Part shown: in pieces, positions 47,274 to 59,773 of the stretch
Layout: every line of letters starts with the position of its first letter
Numbering within the stretch: the stretch's first letter is position 1
DNA from: Psettodes erumei
Lineage: Eukaryota > Chordata > Actinopteri > Pleuronectiformes > Psettodidae
NCBI GenBank assembly: GCA_016785225.1
Contig: JAFBJZ010000952.1
Span: forward strand, 3,410,001 to 3,474,000
Direction: 5' to 3'
Length of the DNA: 64,000 bases
Made by a program: the position numbers and the translations under genes
Notes under the pieces: generated by a model
Told to the model about the DNA's origin: nothing
The model's input: only the letters and a program-made list of their open reading frames with translations
Databases searched by the model: none

Positions 47274-47869
47274 TGCCAGCAAATCAACTGAAATCAATAC
47301 CTTATGTTTGGAAAATATTAAGTCCCTTGTTTTTAGGTAGACTTGAAAATGGATCCAATTTATTTCATGTCATTATTCTGTATATTCTGTAACTTTTTGC
47401 AGTGCATTTCAAAGTGATCTTACTTTTTGACATTCCTTGAAACATCTCTCAAATGGATATAAAGTTGTGAAGGAATACATTTTTGTCTGACTGCACAGCC
47501 TTGGCTTTTGCACTGTGAATCTTATTACTGTACATTTTCATAAAGAACTGCATCAATACAGTCATGACATCAATCTTTATGCACTTTTGGCATCAATATT
47601 TATTCAACAACAAATTTGATCATGGCATAAAGATAAAGATGCCAATGTGTTCATTTTTAAACGCAGTTATGTATTATTTTTAATGATTCTCTGTGTTCCT
47701 CTGTCCTTTGTTCAAAATATCGAACCATATCATAAAACCATTAAATAGTAAAAAAAATTGATGTATTTTTTTGTTCAGCTTGACAGCTGTTGCAGTGCAT
47801 AATGCAGTGCAGATTAAAGAAGTACAGAAATTCAAAGCTTCCATACTGAGTGTAGAATTGGTGTAAAAC

Positions 47870-48545
47870 TTTATTGGAGTCCACCTAAGGCACGTTCAAT
47901 TGATTTGCAATACTTTAGATAGGCACACAATTGTCTATTAAAAGCTGTCAAGGTTCAAATGCATGTGTGAGCTAAGAACCAAGCCATGAAATTCAGAGAA
48001 GTCCCCACAGATAGAATTCTACAGAGGCACAGATCTGAGGAGGATAAAAAAAAATGCTCAAGCACTGAAAGTTCCCAGGAGCATAGTTGGGCACCATCAC
48101 TGAGGACATTTAGAACCACCCAAAAGCATTTTTTTCCTCGAGCTGAAACTGAATAGCTGAACACAAAGAGCTTCAGAAATTCTCTGCAAAAATAGTGGAA
48201 GCTGCCAGAAGGACAACCATCACTGCAAGCACTTCATCAATCAGAACTTTATGGGAGAGTGGTCAGAACTGAAACTACTCCTGAGAAAAAGGCCACATGA
48301 CAGCCTGGCTGCAGTTTGCCAAATGACAGTTAAAGGATTCTGACGGCATAAAGGAAAAAGATTTTCTGGTCTGATGAGACAAGAACTGCACTCTTTGACC
48401 TGAATGCCAATTGCTGTATCTAGTGAAAGCCAGGTACTGCTCATCAACTGGCGACTACCATCCCTTTGGGGAACTTTGGTGCCAGCATTATCTTTTACGG
48501 ACGCTTCTGAGCATGAGGTACTGGGAAACTGGTCAGAACTAAGTG
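47870..48545 (+). mobile_element. decayed Tc1/mariner-like DNA transposon fragment
   Basis: The plus strand reads as a mutated Tc1-family element. It has the pre-ORF segment (aaccaagccatga), the transposase N-terminal region (aggcacagatctgaggag), agaaggacaaccatc, gccacatgacagcctg and a recognisable IFWSDET followed by LFDLNA at 48,361 onward (Tc1 ILWSDET..LFGLNA, where the Asp is the second catalytic residue). Frames are broken by stops and indels (for example TAG soon after 48,411), and similarity stops abruptly after the ggtcagaact at 48,531-48,540. The C-terminal third and both terminal inverted repeats are not evident. It is inactive and sits antisense to agrn in an intron. Confidence 0.8.
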
Positions 48546-49112
48546 AGGAGAGTGAAACTTTCCTGGTTGTATTTACCATTTGTGAGGTTGTTCATATCTA
48601 CCTAAAACTGTTCTATTTATCCACTCCACTTCTATGTGTGAATCAAGCAGACGATATCTACATTTTCTCTCCAAATGATTGTACTGAGATACCCAAAGGG
48701 CTTAAAGAGCTTTTGAGAATTTCCTTATTAGATGTGGGATTCACTTGGATCATCTTGAGGAACTGCCTGCTTCTGGAGGCAACACCCCCCGAGGAATCAG
48801 CAAGGCAGGATCAGACATGATCAAGGTACTGACTGATGTCACACTGGGGCAGGAAAGAAATGAGAAGGCAAACGCGACGCCTCACAGAGAGACAGGGCTA
48901 GCACGAGATGCACCTCTCCCTCTGACACCAATTACCCCGGGAGGATTGCATTAGCACAGCTCACTATCACATTCAATTAGGGGCAGCCTAATAACTGCTG
49001 CTGATTTAGCACTAATTGAGAGAGGCGAGCCTGCCCGCTGGAACCTTCCACGTTATTAATCTGTTTATTACTCTTTTAGCGTCTTTTATTTCATTCATCT
49101 CTCAATCTTGTG

Positions 49113-49155
49113 CTGTGAACACTTAATATATATACCATATATTAAGTGTTCACAG
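49113..49155. repeat. perfect inverted repeat, 19-bp arms with 5-nt loop
   Basis: ctgtgaacacttaatatat at 49,113-49,131 is exactly the reverse complement of 49,137-49,155, around the loop ataccat/core. All 19 base pairs match, and pairing ends at 49,132/49,136. Confidence 0.95.
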
Positions 49156-52100
49156 TGCATGCATGTAGAGGCAGAAGATTATATGTTGGCAGGATATAAA
49201 GTCATACCTAAAAACTAAGATGAGTGGAGCATGCAGGATCAATGTTTCGCCAATACCAGTGTGTATTTTTGTCTGAGGCTAATTTATTCCAATTAAGGGA
49301 AATCTTAAAGCAACAGCATCCAGTGATATTTTAGACAATTATGTGCTTCCTGGCAGCTGTTTTGGGTAAGCCTTTTTCCCTTTCAACACGACAATGCATC
49401 TGTACACAAAGCCAGAACCATAAAAAAATGTTGGGAAGGGTTTTCATCGGCACAATATATAAATATAAAATGTGTGCCTTTAAAATGGGGGTTGCTGTGC
49501 TTGAGTTTCCTCCGTGGTTGCGGCAGCTATAAATCAGCAAGTGGCAGTGGTGAGTGTTGTCCTTTATCAGGCACTGTGTCCTGATAGCAGCCTCGCTTCT
49601 TTATCAGCCCTTGCCCCTCGCACCAGGCTCTCCGGGCTGCCCGATCCTCCAGACAACATGCATCGCAAACAGACCGTAAAGGAGGTGAGCCTCAGTTCAA
49701 AGACAGGAGAAGTAGGACAATCATAGACATTACTGGTTATATTAAGCTGTCCATTTTCTGTCGTCCTCGATTTTAGACTCTCATCACTCACTCGGGCTTT
49801 GAGGTAAATATTGTGGCAGAACAGGTGTTATGACACATAATCTGGATGATATAATGTGGGCGCTGGTGTTCTAACATTAGACCCATGGATCTTTCATCTC
49901 ATTCAAATACCTTACACGTCCACAATTGCAGGAACCTCTCCAGTCTAACAAAAATGTTCAGTGTAACACCGTGTGTGCAACATCAAAGCAAGATATTTCA
50001 AGGGCTTCTCATGCCAGGTCTAATAATATCTAATGCCAACTGTATCAAAAAATAGCTTTAAGAGTAAACTAAAAAATATTTGAAAAAAGGAAAAAAAAAA
50101 AACAAAAAACATTACAGCAAGACAACCCAGATTACCAACTTGCTCGTAACTGGTACCAAGTGTGACCTGCCTTCTCGACTGGTTATGATTTAGGCGATGG
50201 GCAGAGAATCAGCTACACATACAGCAATTCTGTGCTATGCTGTTGCTGTTAACAAACCATTAGTTGGGGAAATCTGTGTTTCTAAGCCACCTGCAGCTTT
50301 ACTTTGAACATGAAATACAATATTAACCTCCTTTGACAGTTGAATACCTTTGACCAGGTTCTTGAATTGACACTAGATATGATGAGCAGCATTCAGTAAC
50401 CAGGGAAATGTCTTAAGATATGGAAATTTCAATTTCATTTGCCAGATGCCATTTATTATGTCTGCCATTCTCATTTCCCTGTATTTCCTTCCTGTGAATA
50501 TCAAACCAAACTCTTTTCAGTCAAGGTCCCCTTGAAGTCCCCTGAACCTTTCAGTGGGAACTACCGATGTTGGTTCTTGAACTGTGTCTGTGTTTGCCGT
50601 TTAGGATGTTAGTGTGAAGAATAGGGATAGGTTTGTATTAAAAAGTGACCTTGAAAGCATGAAGAATTGAGTCATTGAGGAGGAAAAAAACACAGAAAGA
50701 CCCTCTAGCTTTACAGTGTTTAGTGGATATCCTCACCGGGAAAACAGAATTGTGGCTGGGGGGGTCTGGGTGGAGTAATACCTCGGGATTAAGCAGAAGG
50801 AAGTAGGCTGGTTTGTGTTTTGAAGGCTTGTGAACATGGCTGGATGATAACAACTCCCCTGTTGATGCCTAGCTGGCTGATACACTATTAACTCTGCCCC
50901 CCACTTTCTTTGCTCCGCCTCATCTTATTTACCTCCATCTCCTTGCCTCCCTGCATTTACCGCTATCCCCACCCTTTTTCCTCTGCCCTCTTTTTACTGT
51001 CTCTCTCCGACCACTCTTGCACTGCTGGTGTGACCTATATTTCTTACTCAGCTGTGTATATCATTTCCAGCACCTGTGGGAGAAAAAAGGGGAGTTTGCT
51101 ATTTCCCTTTCTTAAATGATTCCACCGCCTCTGCTCTCATCTGTTTGGGTAAAGCTGTATGAATGGCCCTTTTTTTGGAGGCGACTGATATCCAGCTGGG
51201 GGGTCTATTAACTGAGCGCACCTCTCCCAGCCCACCTTACAAGGTCGCCCGCCACTCACACGCAGGTGGAGGAAAAATCTCAGAATAATAACAAATGTCA
51301 CTCATATCACCATTGGGCTGCACCTGCGCTATATAGATAACCACTATGTTTCCAGCCCAGAGGGAAGGAAATGAAATTATAGCTGGGCCCGTGAGAGGCT
51401 GTAGCAAGTCCCGCACACAAACACAAACAGTTAAGCACACATGCCGTTATTTCCCCTATTGTGGCACCTCTCCCACCGCTTAAACTATTGCTGCTCTCAC
51501 CTGCCTCTCCTCAGCTCCTACTTTTGAGTCTGGAAGCCATAAATTTGACAGCTTACACATTATGCTGCATTTGGATGGAAATAACAAAACAGAGAGCCAG
51601 TAAACAAAACCAAATCAAGACAAAAAAACAAAATGTTGCAGAATGAATATTTGGGAATGTAGCATGTAATTATTGTCTTGATGAAAAAAATTTAAATCCA
51701 GATATGAAGCAATGCATATTATGGGTTAACATTACAATATGTGCACGTGACAGAAATTATCGCCACTTTCATCCACTGCTCATGCCTTCAACCATTAACT
51801 CCGATACTTCCAACACCATCTGAAGGCAGCATATGTTCTTCTCCGCTCTCCTTTCCTGCTCTATAAACATGCATAGTATATTAGTGGTGGGAATAGCCTG
51901 TGATAATTGAGTGAGATAATAGCTTAAGTCAGTCAGTTGTTATGGTGCTGAATGAAGTCCAGTAAAGCTGTGCAAACAGCCCAGAAATAACCCACATTAT
52001 CATCGCCATCATTCCTCGGCTGGCTCGAGCCTGGCAAGCCAATGCCTCAGCATTTTTATGGCACCATTGCGCTGATGCAGACCTGCTCCTCCGGGAGCCA

Positions 52101-53570
52101 AGAACCATCCATAGTGCCGGATTACAGACAGGGCCCTCCACTCCGCCGGCTCGCTTTGCCTCCCGCTTTTTAAAATAAAGTCTATTCATTACCACGGAAG
52201 GACCGTGGGCCGACAGACCTGCCATCTACCAGCAGTGCGGTGCACCAAATTGAGTCTGCCCGCCTGCCCACCGACTACACACGCTCTAGCTCCATTTCCT
52301 GTTGGCATACATCCTTACAAGCTAGATTTCAATTTAGAGAAGGCTGGGAGGGAAAGATGACAGATGCAATACATGTGCAGGCAGAGAGGAAAAAGAGTCC
52401 ATATAGGTCCACTCCTACAACTGAACCTATCATCTGCGCCATACAAAAAGAAACTCAATCTCACCATTCATTTCACACAACAACCGCACTAGGTCGTGCA
52501 AACAAATGCAACACATGAACTGTTTGCACACTACAGACTACTATTTCATAGGAGCAAAGTGAGACTAATTCAGTTGTATTGATCATTTTGCTAACTGCTC
52601 AGCTCATCCACAAATACAGCACCACAGAGGCCGACTCATTTTCATGGTCACGGCTTTCAAAATATGCAGATAAAAATCTATTGTCGTAAAACTGAGAAAA
52701 TGAGGTTACTGAGAGAGTAGGGTCGAGGGGGTAATAACCGCTGTACTTCTGTCCGGCATGTGAAAAACGAATGGCCTGATCGTAGACAAGGAAGTATCCT
52801 CAATCACCAATTAGAGCTCATGGGAAAATATTGGCCGCTTAAGGTGGCACCCGGCCATCACGAGTGTTCAGTAAGTGTGTTTACTAAGCAGTAAAAATCG
52901 GCTCATATGGCTGTGCGCCTGCACAGTGGATCTGAAGATATTCGTACCACTTGAAGCTCCGCTGTCGCTGGTGTACTAATGACTAGCTGACACTGCAACA
53001 CAAAGCCAAGTGACTCATGTTGCCAATTACAGACAAGAATGCTCCGCACTCTCTTTTCCACGGGAGAAAAGTGCATCTTCACTTAAAGGTCAAAACAAGC
53101 AAATTGGAGTCCCAGTGTTGCTATAGAAGGGCTGAAGACGAGCAGGAGGGAAGAGAGGAAGAGTAATGGACGAGGGATCAGGAAAATTCCTTCAGGGACC
53201 TGAGGATGTGTTAAGTATTGTTTTGACTTTCATCATAAATCAGAAGGCCCAGGGGTTCACAGGTGAATATATCTCCATACATGTTGTCTGTGGATTGTAA
53301 TTTTTTCCCGTGGGTAATGAAGCAATATTAATTAATTCGAGCTGAATTATTTTCCAAGGTGAGATCTTTTGCTATCTGTGTGCTATGATTCACAGTGTTT
53401 CACAGCAATTTCATGACTTCACTGTATAGTAAGTGACTGTATACTGTAATGTAATAGTGTACTGTGCATAATGTATGAACATGATAGTAAACAGCAATTT
53501 ATGAATGGGGTGCTGGCATACTGTAGTTCTCTAGCTCTGTATCGTGGGTTTTTTTTGTGCAGACACTCAC

Positions 53571-53792
53571 CGCAGGGTCCTTTGTGCTGGATGTGGATGG
53601 CCTTCTGAAGGGCACAGCCCATGGCTCGCATCTCGCAGGGGCTGCCGTAGCTGTGGCCGTCGGACCCGCACACCGGGTCTGATGTTTGCGGGCAGGCCTC
53701 GGGGCACTCGCACACCGGCTCGTTGTTCTTGACCACGCACATGGCCCCGTGATCGCACACCTTATCCAAGCAAGGGCTCGGTTCGTGGAGAT
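53571..53792 (-). CDS. agrn: agrin exon: follistatin/Kazal domain FS5
   Basis: This 222-nt exon is phase 1 to phase 1, with acceptor ..cttcag and donor gtgagt. It encodes a complete ten-cysteine follistatin-type module: the N-terminal CLDKVCDHGAMC hairpin, then the Kazal core with PVCGSDGHSYGSPCE and the closing HKGPC. The best match is the fifth follistatin domain of vertebrate agrin (human SPCLGVQCAFGATCAVKNG). Kazal modules in agrin form the rigid N-terminal half and can inhibit serine proteases. This is the most 5' agrin exon I can see; FS1-4 and the NtA domain must lie beyond position 64,000. Confidence 0.95.
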
Positions 53793-56700
53793 CTGAAGGC
53801 CGTCCGCCCAAGAGATAGAGAGCAAAGTTAGAGGGTTATACTTGGCAGGGGTAGCTGAGAATTCGTAATAATATGAAGTAGAGGTTGGAGAAAGGTCTGG
53901 GGCTGGAAAGGGCATAGGTAACAGGGAGGTAGGTTAAGAGTATAGCCACATGGTGAACTGAAGGTTTTATGTTAGAAAGGACTTGGGGAGGAGAAGCGAT
54001 ATGATGAAATATGTAATACAGCCCTATTCCTGTGACACCTCTACTTCCTCGGGTTCCTATGTCATTTCCTCGCCTTTGTGCCTATCCTGATATATCCTGA
54101 CTCTTTGAAGAGTCCGCTGAATCCGGCGGCATGGACAGCCGATAAAAACATGGCCACGTAGCACAGTAGAGATGAAACAGCCTATGAACAATGGTTGCGC
54201 AGCCTCTTTTTTTTCAGGCAAGTAAACGCCAGGATTAATTGATGTTACCAAATATGTGCCCTTCAAAGGCTGCCATTTGAATCTCAGTGAGAGCCACTGC
54301 TTCTGCCAAAGCTGGTTGAACTGACATGGAGGAGCGAGAAAAAGGAAGAACATGAGGGGGAGAGTGTGAGAGAGAAGGAGAGAGAGAGAATGTTGAGAAT
54401 GGAGAAAGAAAGAAAAAAAAGAACCAGGCGAAGAGAAGAAAGAGCCCTCTGCTTAATAATTCAAAAATGGCAAGCTCCTGGGCAGACGCAGATATGAAAT
54501 GTGAACATCACAGAGAGGTGTCTGCTTTAGTCTCTGCCTCTCACATGCTAGCTCCAGCATGACTTCATTAAAACAAGGACTCCATTTTGCACCTATGATC
54601 CTCAGTGGCAGCAGCGGCTAGGCGGCTCTAACCCGACTTGATCAGGAGAAACAGGAAACCTGAAAAAAAACGGTATGAACAATCCTTTGATCACAGCCTG
54701 CCACCCAGAGACAATCAATTCTTTACAGCTTTATCTGCCGAGGAAAAAGCGTTGTTGCGTTGCGTACGCTAAGACAGGGTGCCGGTGTGTGTGGGCGTCG
54801 GTTCAAAACGCTCGGCTTGTCGGTTTAAAAGCAGGAGGCCTTAAGGTCGGCTGGTGTGCGCTTCAGTATCAGGAGCGAGCACGAGCCGATAGCCCGGCTC
54901 CATGGTGATTTTCATTTGGAAAGCTTCACGCATGAGGGATGGATCACTCAGCTAAATGTGGTATGTCTGCAGATTACAGGAAAAAGCCGACGGAGGCCTC
55001 GAATAATTTTTGATGAGAAGCTTCTTGAGAAGAAACTTGAAAGGGATGGATTTTGCACCCAAAGTCAAACAAAACTTCTTCCTACTCCCGTCGACTCGAC
55101 CTCGAGAAGGGGTTGGGCTGCTGTCATGGAAAATGCCCCTCGTAATGACACCACCCATGGCTCCGTCATTATTGAGACCATTATGGGATAAGATGGCATC
55201 ACGGGGGGGCAAACTTGGCATGCTTAGAGCCCCATGATTCACTCATCAGCTCAGAGGCATTCAGTAGCGCCGGGATAAATTATCAACTGATAACACAGAG
55301 GGAGGCAATTAGCTTGTTTCACTGTGACCGTAAGGATCAATGCCACCTGAACATGTCGAGGTCAATCCTGACCAGTATAGATATTAAAACTGCAAAAAGT
55401 AGAAGGGGTTGTGTAGGTTATCCGCTACCTCCTACTGTTTATCCTGCAGAACTGTGGCTGTGTTCTTTCCGGGTCTCGAGTGAGGACACAGGCTATCCCA
55501 TTTCCAAAAGAGTGAATGTTTCAGATCAGAAGGTGGAACTCAGCTACTGATTTCTGTGTTTTGATGCCAAGTGGCTGTTTCAAAAGAGCTTGGAGGTGCC
55601 ACATAAATATGTGCTATAAGGTGTTCAATGCTGCTTAATTTGGTACGGCTTCAAAAAACAATTGATTCCCCCTGATTTCGTTTCAGCACCTCGTGTGTGT
55701 GTCTAACACGCGTACACTTGTGATCCCAGCTTAACTGTACAACCTTGGCCTCCATAAAAGTTCACCAGCCCACTTCCCAAGGACAGGCTCCTAAAACACA
55801 GCTGCAGTCTCCGATAACGCCTTTGTCTCCCATTCTCTTTGTTTCACACACATAAAAAAGATGAAAGAATTCCCCTCCAAAACTAATTTTTTATCATCCT
55901 CTACCTCTGGGGGGCAAAATTTCTGCCTGATTTATTAACTGGAGAGGGTGTAAGGGAGAAGAAAGGAGACAAAACTCCCCGAGTGTAAAAATCTTATGAC
56001 ACAGTTAAAAACTAAAGCTGTCTTTTTACTTTCTCCCTCTCTCTCTTGGATGCGGGCAGAAGCTTTGAAATGGCAGCCTGTCACAACTAAGGCTTGTGGG
56101 ATGTTGTTCACAAGCCCGTTCCAGCTCTCCTTCTTTCACTGGTCCTCTCCCAAACACTTAAATCCATCTTTTCATGCATGTATCAGTGTTTCTGTCAGGC
56201 AGGTCCAGAACCCCCCCCCCGACACACACACACAAAAATCACCCAAAGTTTAAAGCTGCCTATTTGGAAACAAGCTTGTCTGTTGAACATCTGTACTGCC
56301 AAACACATACAGTAAGCCAAAGAAATGTTTTCATGTCAGAGCAGGTGCAGCGAGTGGTCTGTTATGGCATTGGGAAAAAAAGTCAGGAGAAACAGCATAA
56401 AAAATGAAAAATATATACACTGTATATATATATGAATAATTCTATCTAATCAAGGAATCTGCTCGGCTAGTGAGGGCTCAGCTGTGCTTCGGTACCACCG
56501 CGCTGGCTGAGAGGACTTTACATTCTGGGTGTCACCTCAGTCTGGATCCTCTCCTGCCAGCCGCTCTGTAACTTTCCTATTTTAATTAGAGTGGTGTTTT
56601 AATGACACAGCCCTGCTTCAGGAATCGGAGGGGATTACTTCTGGTTAGGACGCGCCGTGTCAGCACCGCCCCGGCAGAGGCCCGGGTCTGGCCGCGCCGA

Positions 56701-59296
56701 ACACCAAGAGGACACGTTTCTCTGCTGTTCCGATACCTGCCAAGCTGTCTGCCTGGAGTATCATTACCGCCCGCTTAGTGGTGTTATCTGATGGGTAAAG
56801 TGGCGAGGATGCCACAGCGGAACTTCTAAACCCCTCGTTAGGTTGATGCGATGGCACGGCAATCTCCGGGAGGACTCAGTAAACAGGCATACACTGTTAA
56901 CCCCCCGTAACATGTCGGTGGAATACTTGGAGATTATTTTGGCTTGAGCTTCCTCCCATCTCCACTCAACTCATACATATGCTAATTGGACTTTTCCCCT
57001 CGGGTCCGTGTGCAATTCCAAATCGCTCCCTGTATTATGCAGGGCAGTGAATCAGTGTAATCCAGGTGATGCTTGCAGTAGCCAACTGGCAGGAAGAATC
57101 ACCTACAACTACAAGCCATTACAGCACAGGGCTCCAATGGGGCTCATCCAATCTGCAACAAGCCCCGCCCTCTGTCTTCCTTCACCTGCAGGGCTTTGAT
57201 CCGACTCCCTTTGCCTCCCTCACATTAAAAACATTTATGTATCATATTAGTCGAGGGAAAGGGAGGTGCAGAGAAAAGGCTATATTAGCATACAGCAAAA
57301 GGCATACCCGCAGGCTGTGTCTGTCTACCACTGAATACTTATCACAGGCGGGAGGCACGTCGAAGCCTCTTTGTGCATCTACAGCTAAGACTAACATGCT
57401 GCTCTTCAACACGGAGACAACCAAAACACAGCTTGGGGAGAGAAGAAAGACAAGCTGGGATCCCTGATCTTGTGACATGTATCTATCAGAGGTGAGATGA
57501 CTGGAGCCCTGGATTTTTATGCCAATGCTGAATTTGTGGAGTAAAAAGTGATGTAACATGGGGTTGGTTCCTTTCACAGTGGAGATGATTGCTTTTGCCT
57601 CTGTGTTTTATTGTTTTTTGGCAAAAGGCATCTTTTCTATTTGTTTCAGAGGATTCTGGCATTTTTACTATTTCTAAATTACCCAAAGCATCTTTGTCTG
57701 CATCATATTCCATAAAATAATGTCATGCACATACACATATATCTGTGAGAGGCTGATGTATTGGTCAAGTTCTTGAGGTTACATTTAAACCCTGTTTGTG
57801 TGATCGAAAGAAGTTTTTAGTTTTTGAAGTTTTTATCATTGCTGCCTGTGCACTTCAGGACAAGACAATTTTGAAGATTTCTCAGATGGATGTACGCAAA
57901 AGAAAAGATCAGGAAAAATGGAGCGAAAAAGCTTAAAATGTATTCCAACTCCAATCAAGTCAGGAGCTACAGCATGAAGAAGGGCTCAGAGGAAACAGAA
58001 AATGAAAAATGTATAAATTGGAAAAAGTGCGTGGCTGATAACAGCCCGACGGCGTGTTACACCCACAATGCCTGGAGTCACTTCTGACACCCCGCTGACC
58101 CACATTTCTCTGCAATTTCTGCACGATGACAGCCTGCGGGTCGCAGTAAGTGGACCGACGGTCCCTGGCCGCTGTCAATCTGGCTCCCTCGGCACTTCCT
58201 CTAATTAACTTGATTAGGAAAAACAGCCCTGCTGATCTCAGGCTGACTTACACACTCAAGCACCGCAACTGTTTGTGAGTCCAATCACCGGAGCTGCGTG
58301 TCAGCGCGCAGGCGGAGATGCTCATCAAATAAACATGCAAATGATAAAATATTCGGTACAGAGTCTTGACACCTAAGGTGACTGATTTTCCTTTCCTGCT
58401 TTGCAGAGCTCTTTGTCAATGACAATGTGTCTGCCACTGAGTGATTCTGTGTTAACCTCCGGAGGCGACAGGCAACACATTTCAAGCAACAACTTGCATG
58501 AGTTTCTCTGTGCTTGCAGTCATGCACACACATTCAGCTGTGTACACATGCAATGACAAAAGAGCTGTGAATAAAGAATTTATGTCTGCAAAACTTGCTC
58601 TTTCATTTGTTCACTCCTAGTTTGTCTGCCAATGCGTTCCACTCAGACTGTGTCTGTTTTAGTGATTTACAGAATTATCCTCCTTAGCTCTCTCAAATGC
58701 CACACTGCTGCTTGTCTTTCTCTTTTATGAACAGCCCAACTTATGATCTGGAAACTACTTTGGAAGCGCTGGAAACTACTAAGTCTACTTTGTATTCTTC
58801 TAATAGTAGACGTGAGGCTAGTACATCGCCAGGCTCCAGGGAGCCACTTCGCACTCCTGCGCCACCTTCCACAGTGCGACTGCATATGCACCAAAATAGC
58901 TGAACTCCTGGGCAGGAAGTGAGCTGTGATACAGCATGGGCCGAGACTAAAAAAAAAAACCCCTGTTTTAATTATGCTTTTCATTTTAAATGTCTTCAAT
59001 ATTACACTCAGTGTGGCTCTCAGATATGAAATAAATGGGATTTAAAATAAAGATATATATTATGAAAATACACTAGTTATTAGTATTGTATTATTGTTAT
59101 TATTCTTTTATTCTTCTGTTTGGGAGGGGGGAGGTATTTTCAATTTTGCCCCTCAGAAGCCTTCAGACCAATTCCTGTTTTCCTCATGTAGCTTTTTGGT
59201 TTTTACCATCAGTTCTGTTAAGTCTCTTTCACATTTCGCCTGTTTCCTCACAGCAGAGCTTTTTGCAGCTTCAGCTTACTGGGAACGCTGCCGTCC

Positions 59297-59299
<3 letters not shown>

Positions 59300-59338
<39 letters not shown>
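59300..59338. repeat. (CA)19 microsatellite
   Basis: Pure 39-nt tract in the intron upstream of FS5. Confidence 0.96.
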
Positions 59339-59340
<2 letters not shown>

Positions 59341-59737
59341 GCAGGGACAACTCCAAACAGTGGCTGAACAATGACTTTTCAACACAGGAATACTCACACA
59401 GCAGCTCCAAATATCTTTTTCATAAAGCTGCAGGCAGTAAATCCAGGGGCCGAGCAAAAGCGCATTAAGCAGAGTACATTACACAAAGGTACAACGAGGA
59501 GTTCAGAAACCCACTGCAATTTCAATCATTACCGGCGAAAGTACTGTCGAGGTGTAGCCCACTTTCTGTATCTTTCCTGCCAAAGTCATCATCAACATTG
59601 AAATTCTGTTTATACACCTTAATAGAGGCATATGTACTCCCTTGTGCCTATAGCGACGATAAGTCACCTTGATCCTCCATTTTTTATGGGTTAAGGGAAT
59701 GTATTCCTGTATATTTTTGGAATGATAATTTTCATTA

Positions 59738-59773
59738 CCCCCCCCCCCCCCCCACCCCAAAGAAAAAAAAAAA
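59738..59773. repeat. C16 homopolymer followed by poly-A
   Basis: A run of 16 C, then accccaaag, then a long A run. This is low-complexity sequence prone to sequencing error. Confidence 0.95.

Larger units (their letters stand above)
47192..53570 (-). other. agrn: agrin intron
   Basis: This 6.4-kb intron lies between FS5 and FS6. It contains a GT-rich microsatellite (47,228-47,273), a Tc1-like transposon relic (47,870-48,545), a candidate non-coding element (48,935-49,080) and a perfect 19-bp hairpin (49,113-49,155). Confidence 0.85.
381..53792 (-). other. agrn: agrin gene, internal part (FS5 to start of LG3), 27 exons
   Basis: This is the locus-level entry for one gene transcribed right to left. 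The exon translations follow the vertebrate agrin module order: FS5-FS8, two laminin EGF modules, FS9, Ser/Thr region, SEA, Ser/Thr region, EGF1, LG1, EGF2, EGF3, LG2, EGF4, LG3. Diagnostic strings such as CGSGGSGSG, FWNFRGIVTE, FYTPEM, SELFGETARSIE and GTDGLNLDTDLF match agrin as I remember the human protein, and no other protein has this module order. Agrin is a secreted or membrane-anchored heparan-sulfate proteoglycan of basement membranes. It activates MuSK through LRP4 at the neuromuscular junction and binds alpha-dystroglycan and laminin. All 27 exons have AG/GT borders, and phases agree at every junction except within the exon at 17,272-17,687. The 5' exons (signal, NtA, FS1-4) and the 3' end are outside the window. 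Confidence 0.97.

Noticed and set aside
48404..48820. 138-codon plus-strand open frame
   Set aside because: It begins inside the decayed Tc1 relic in a non-transposase frame and runs into unrelated intron sequence.
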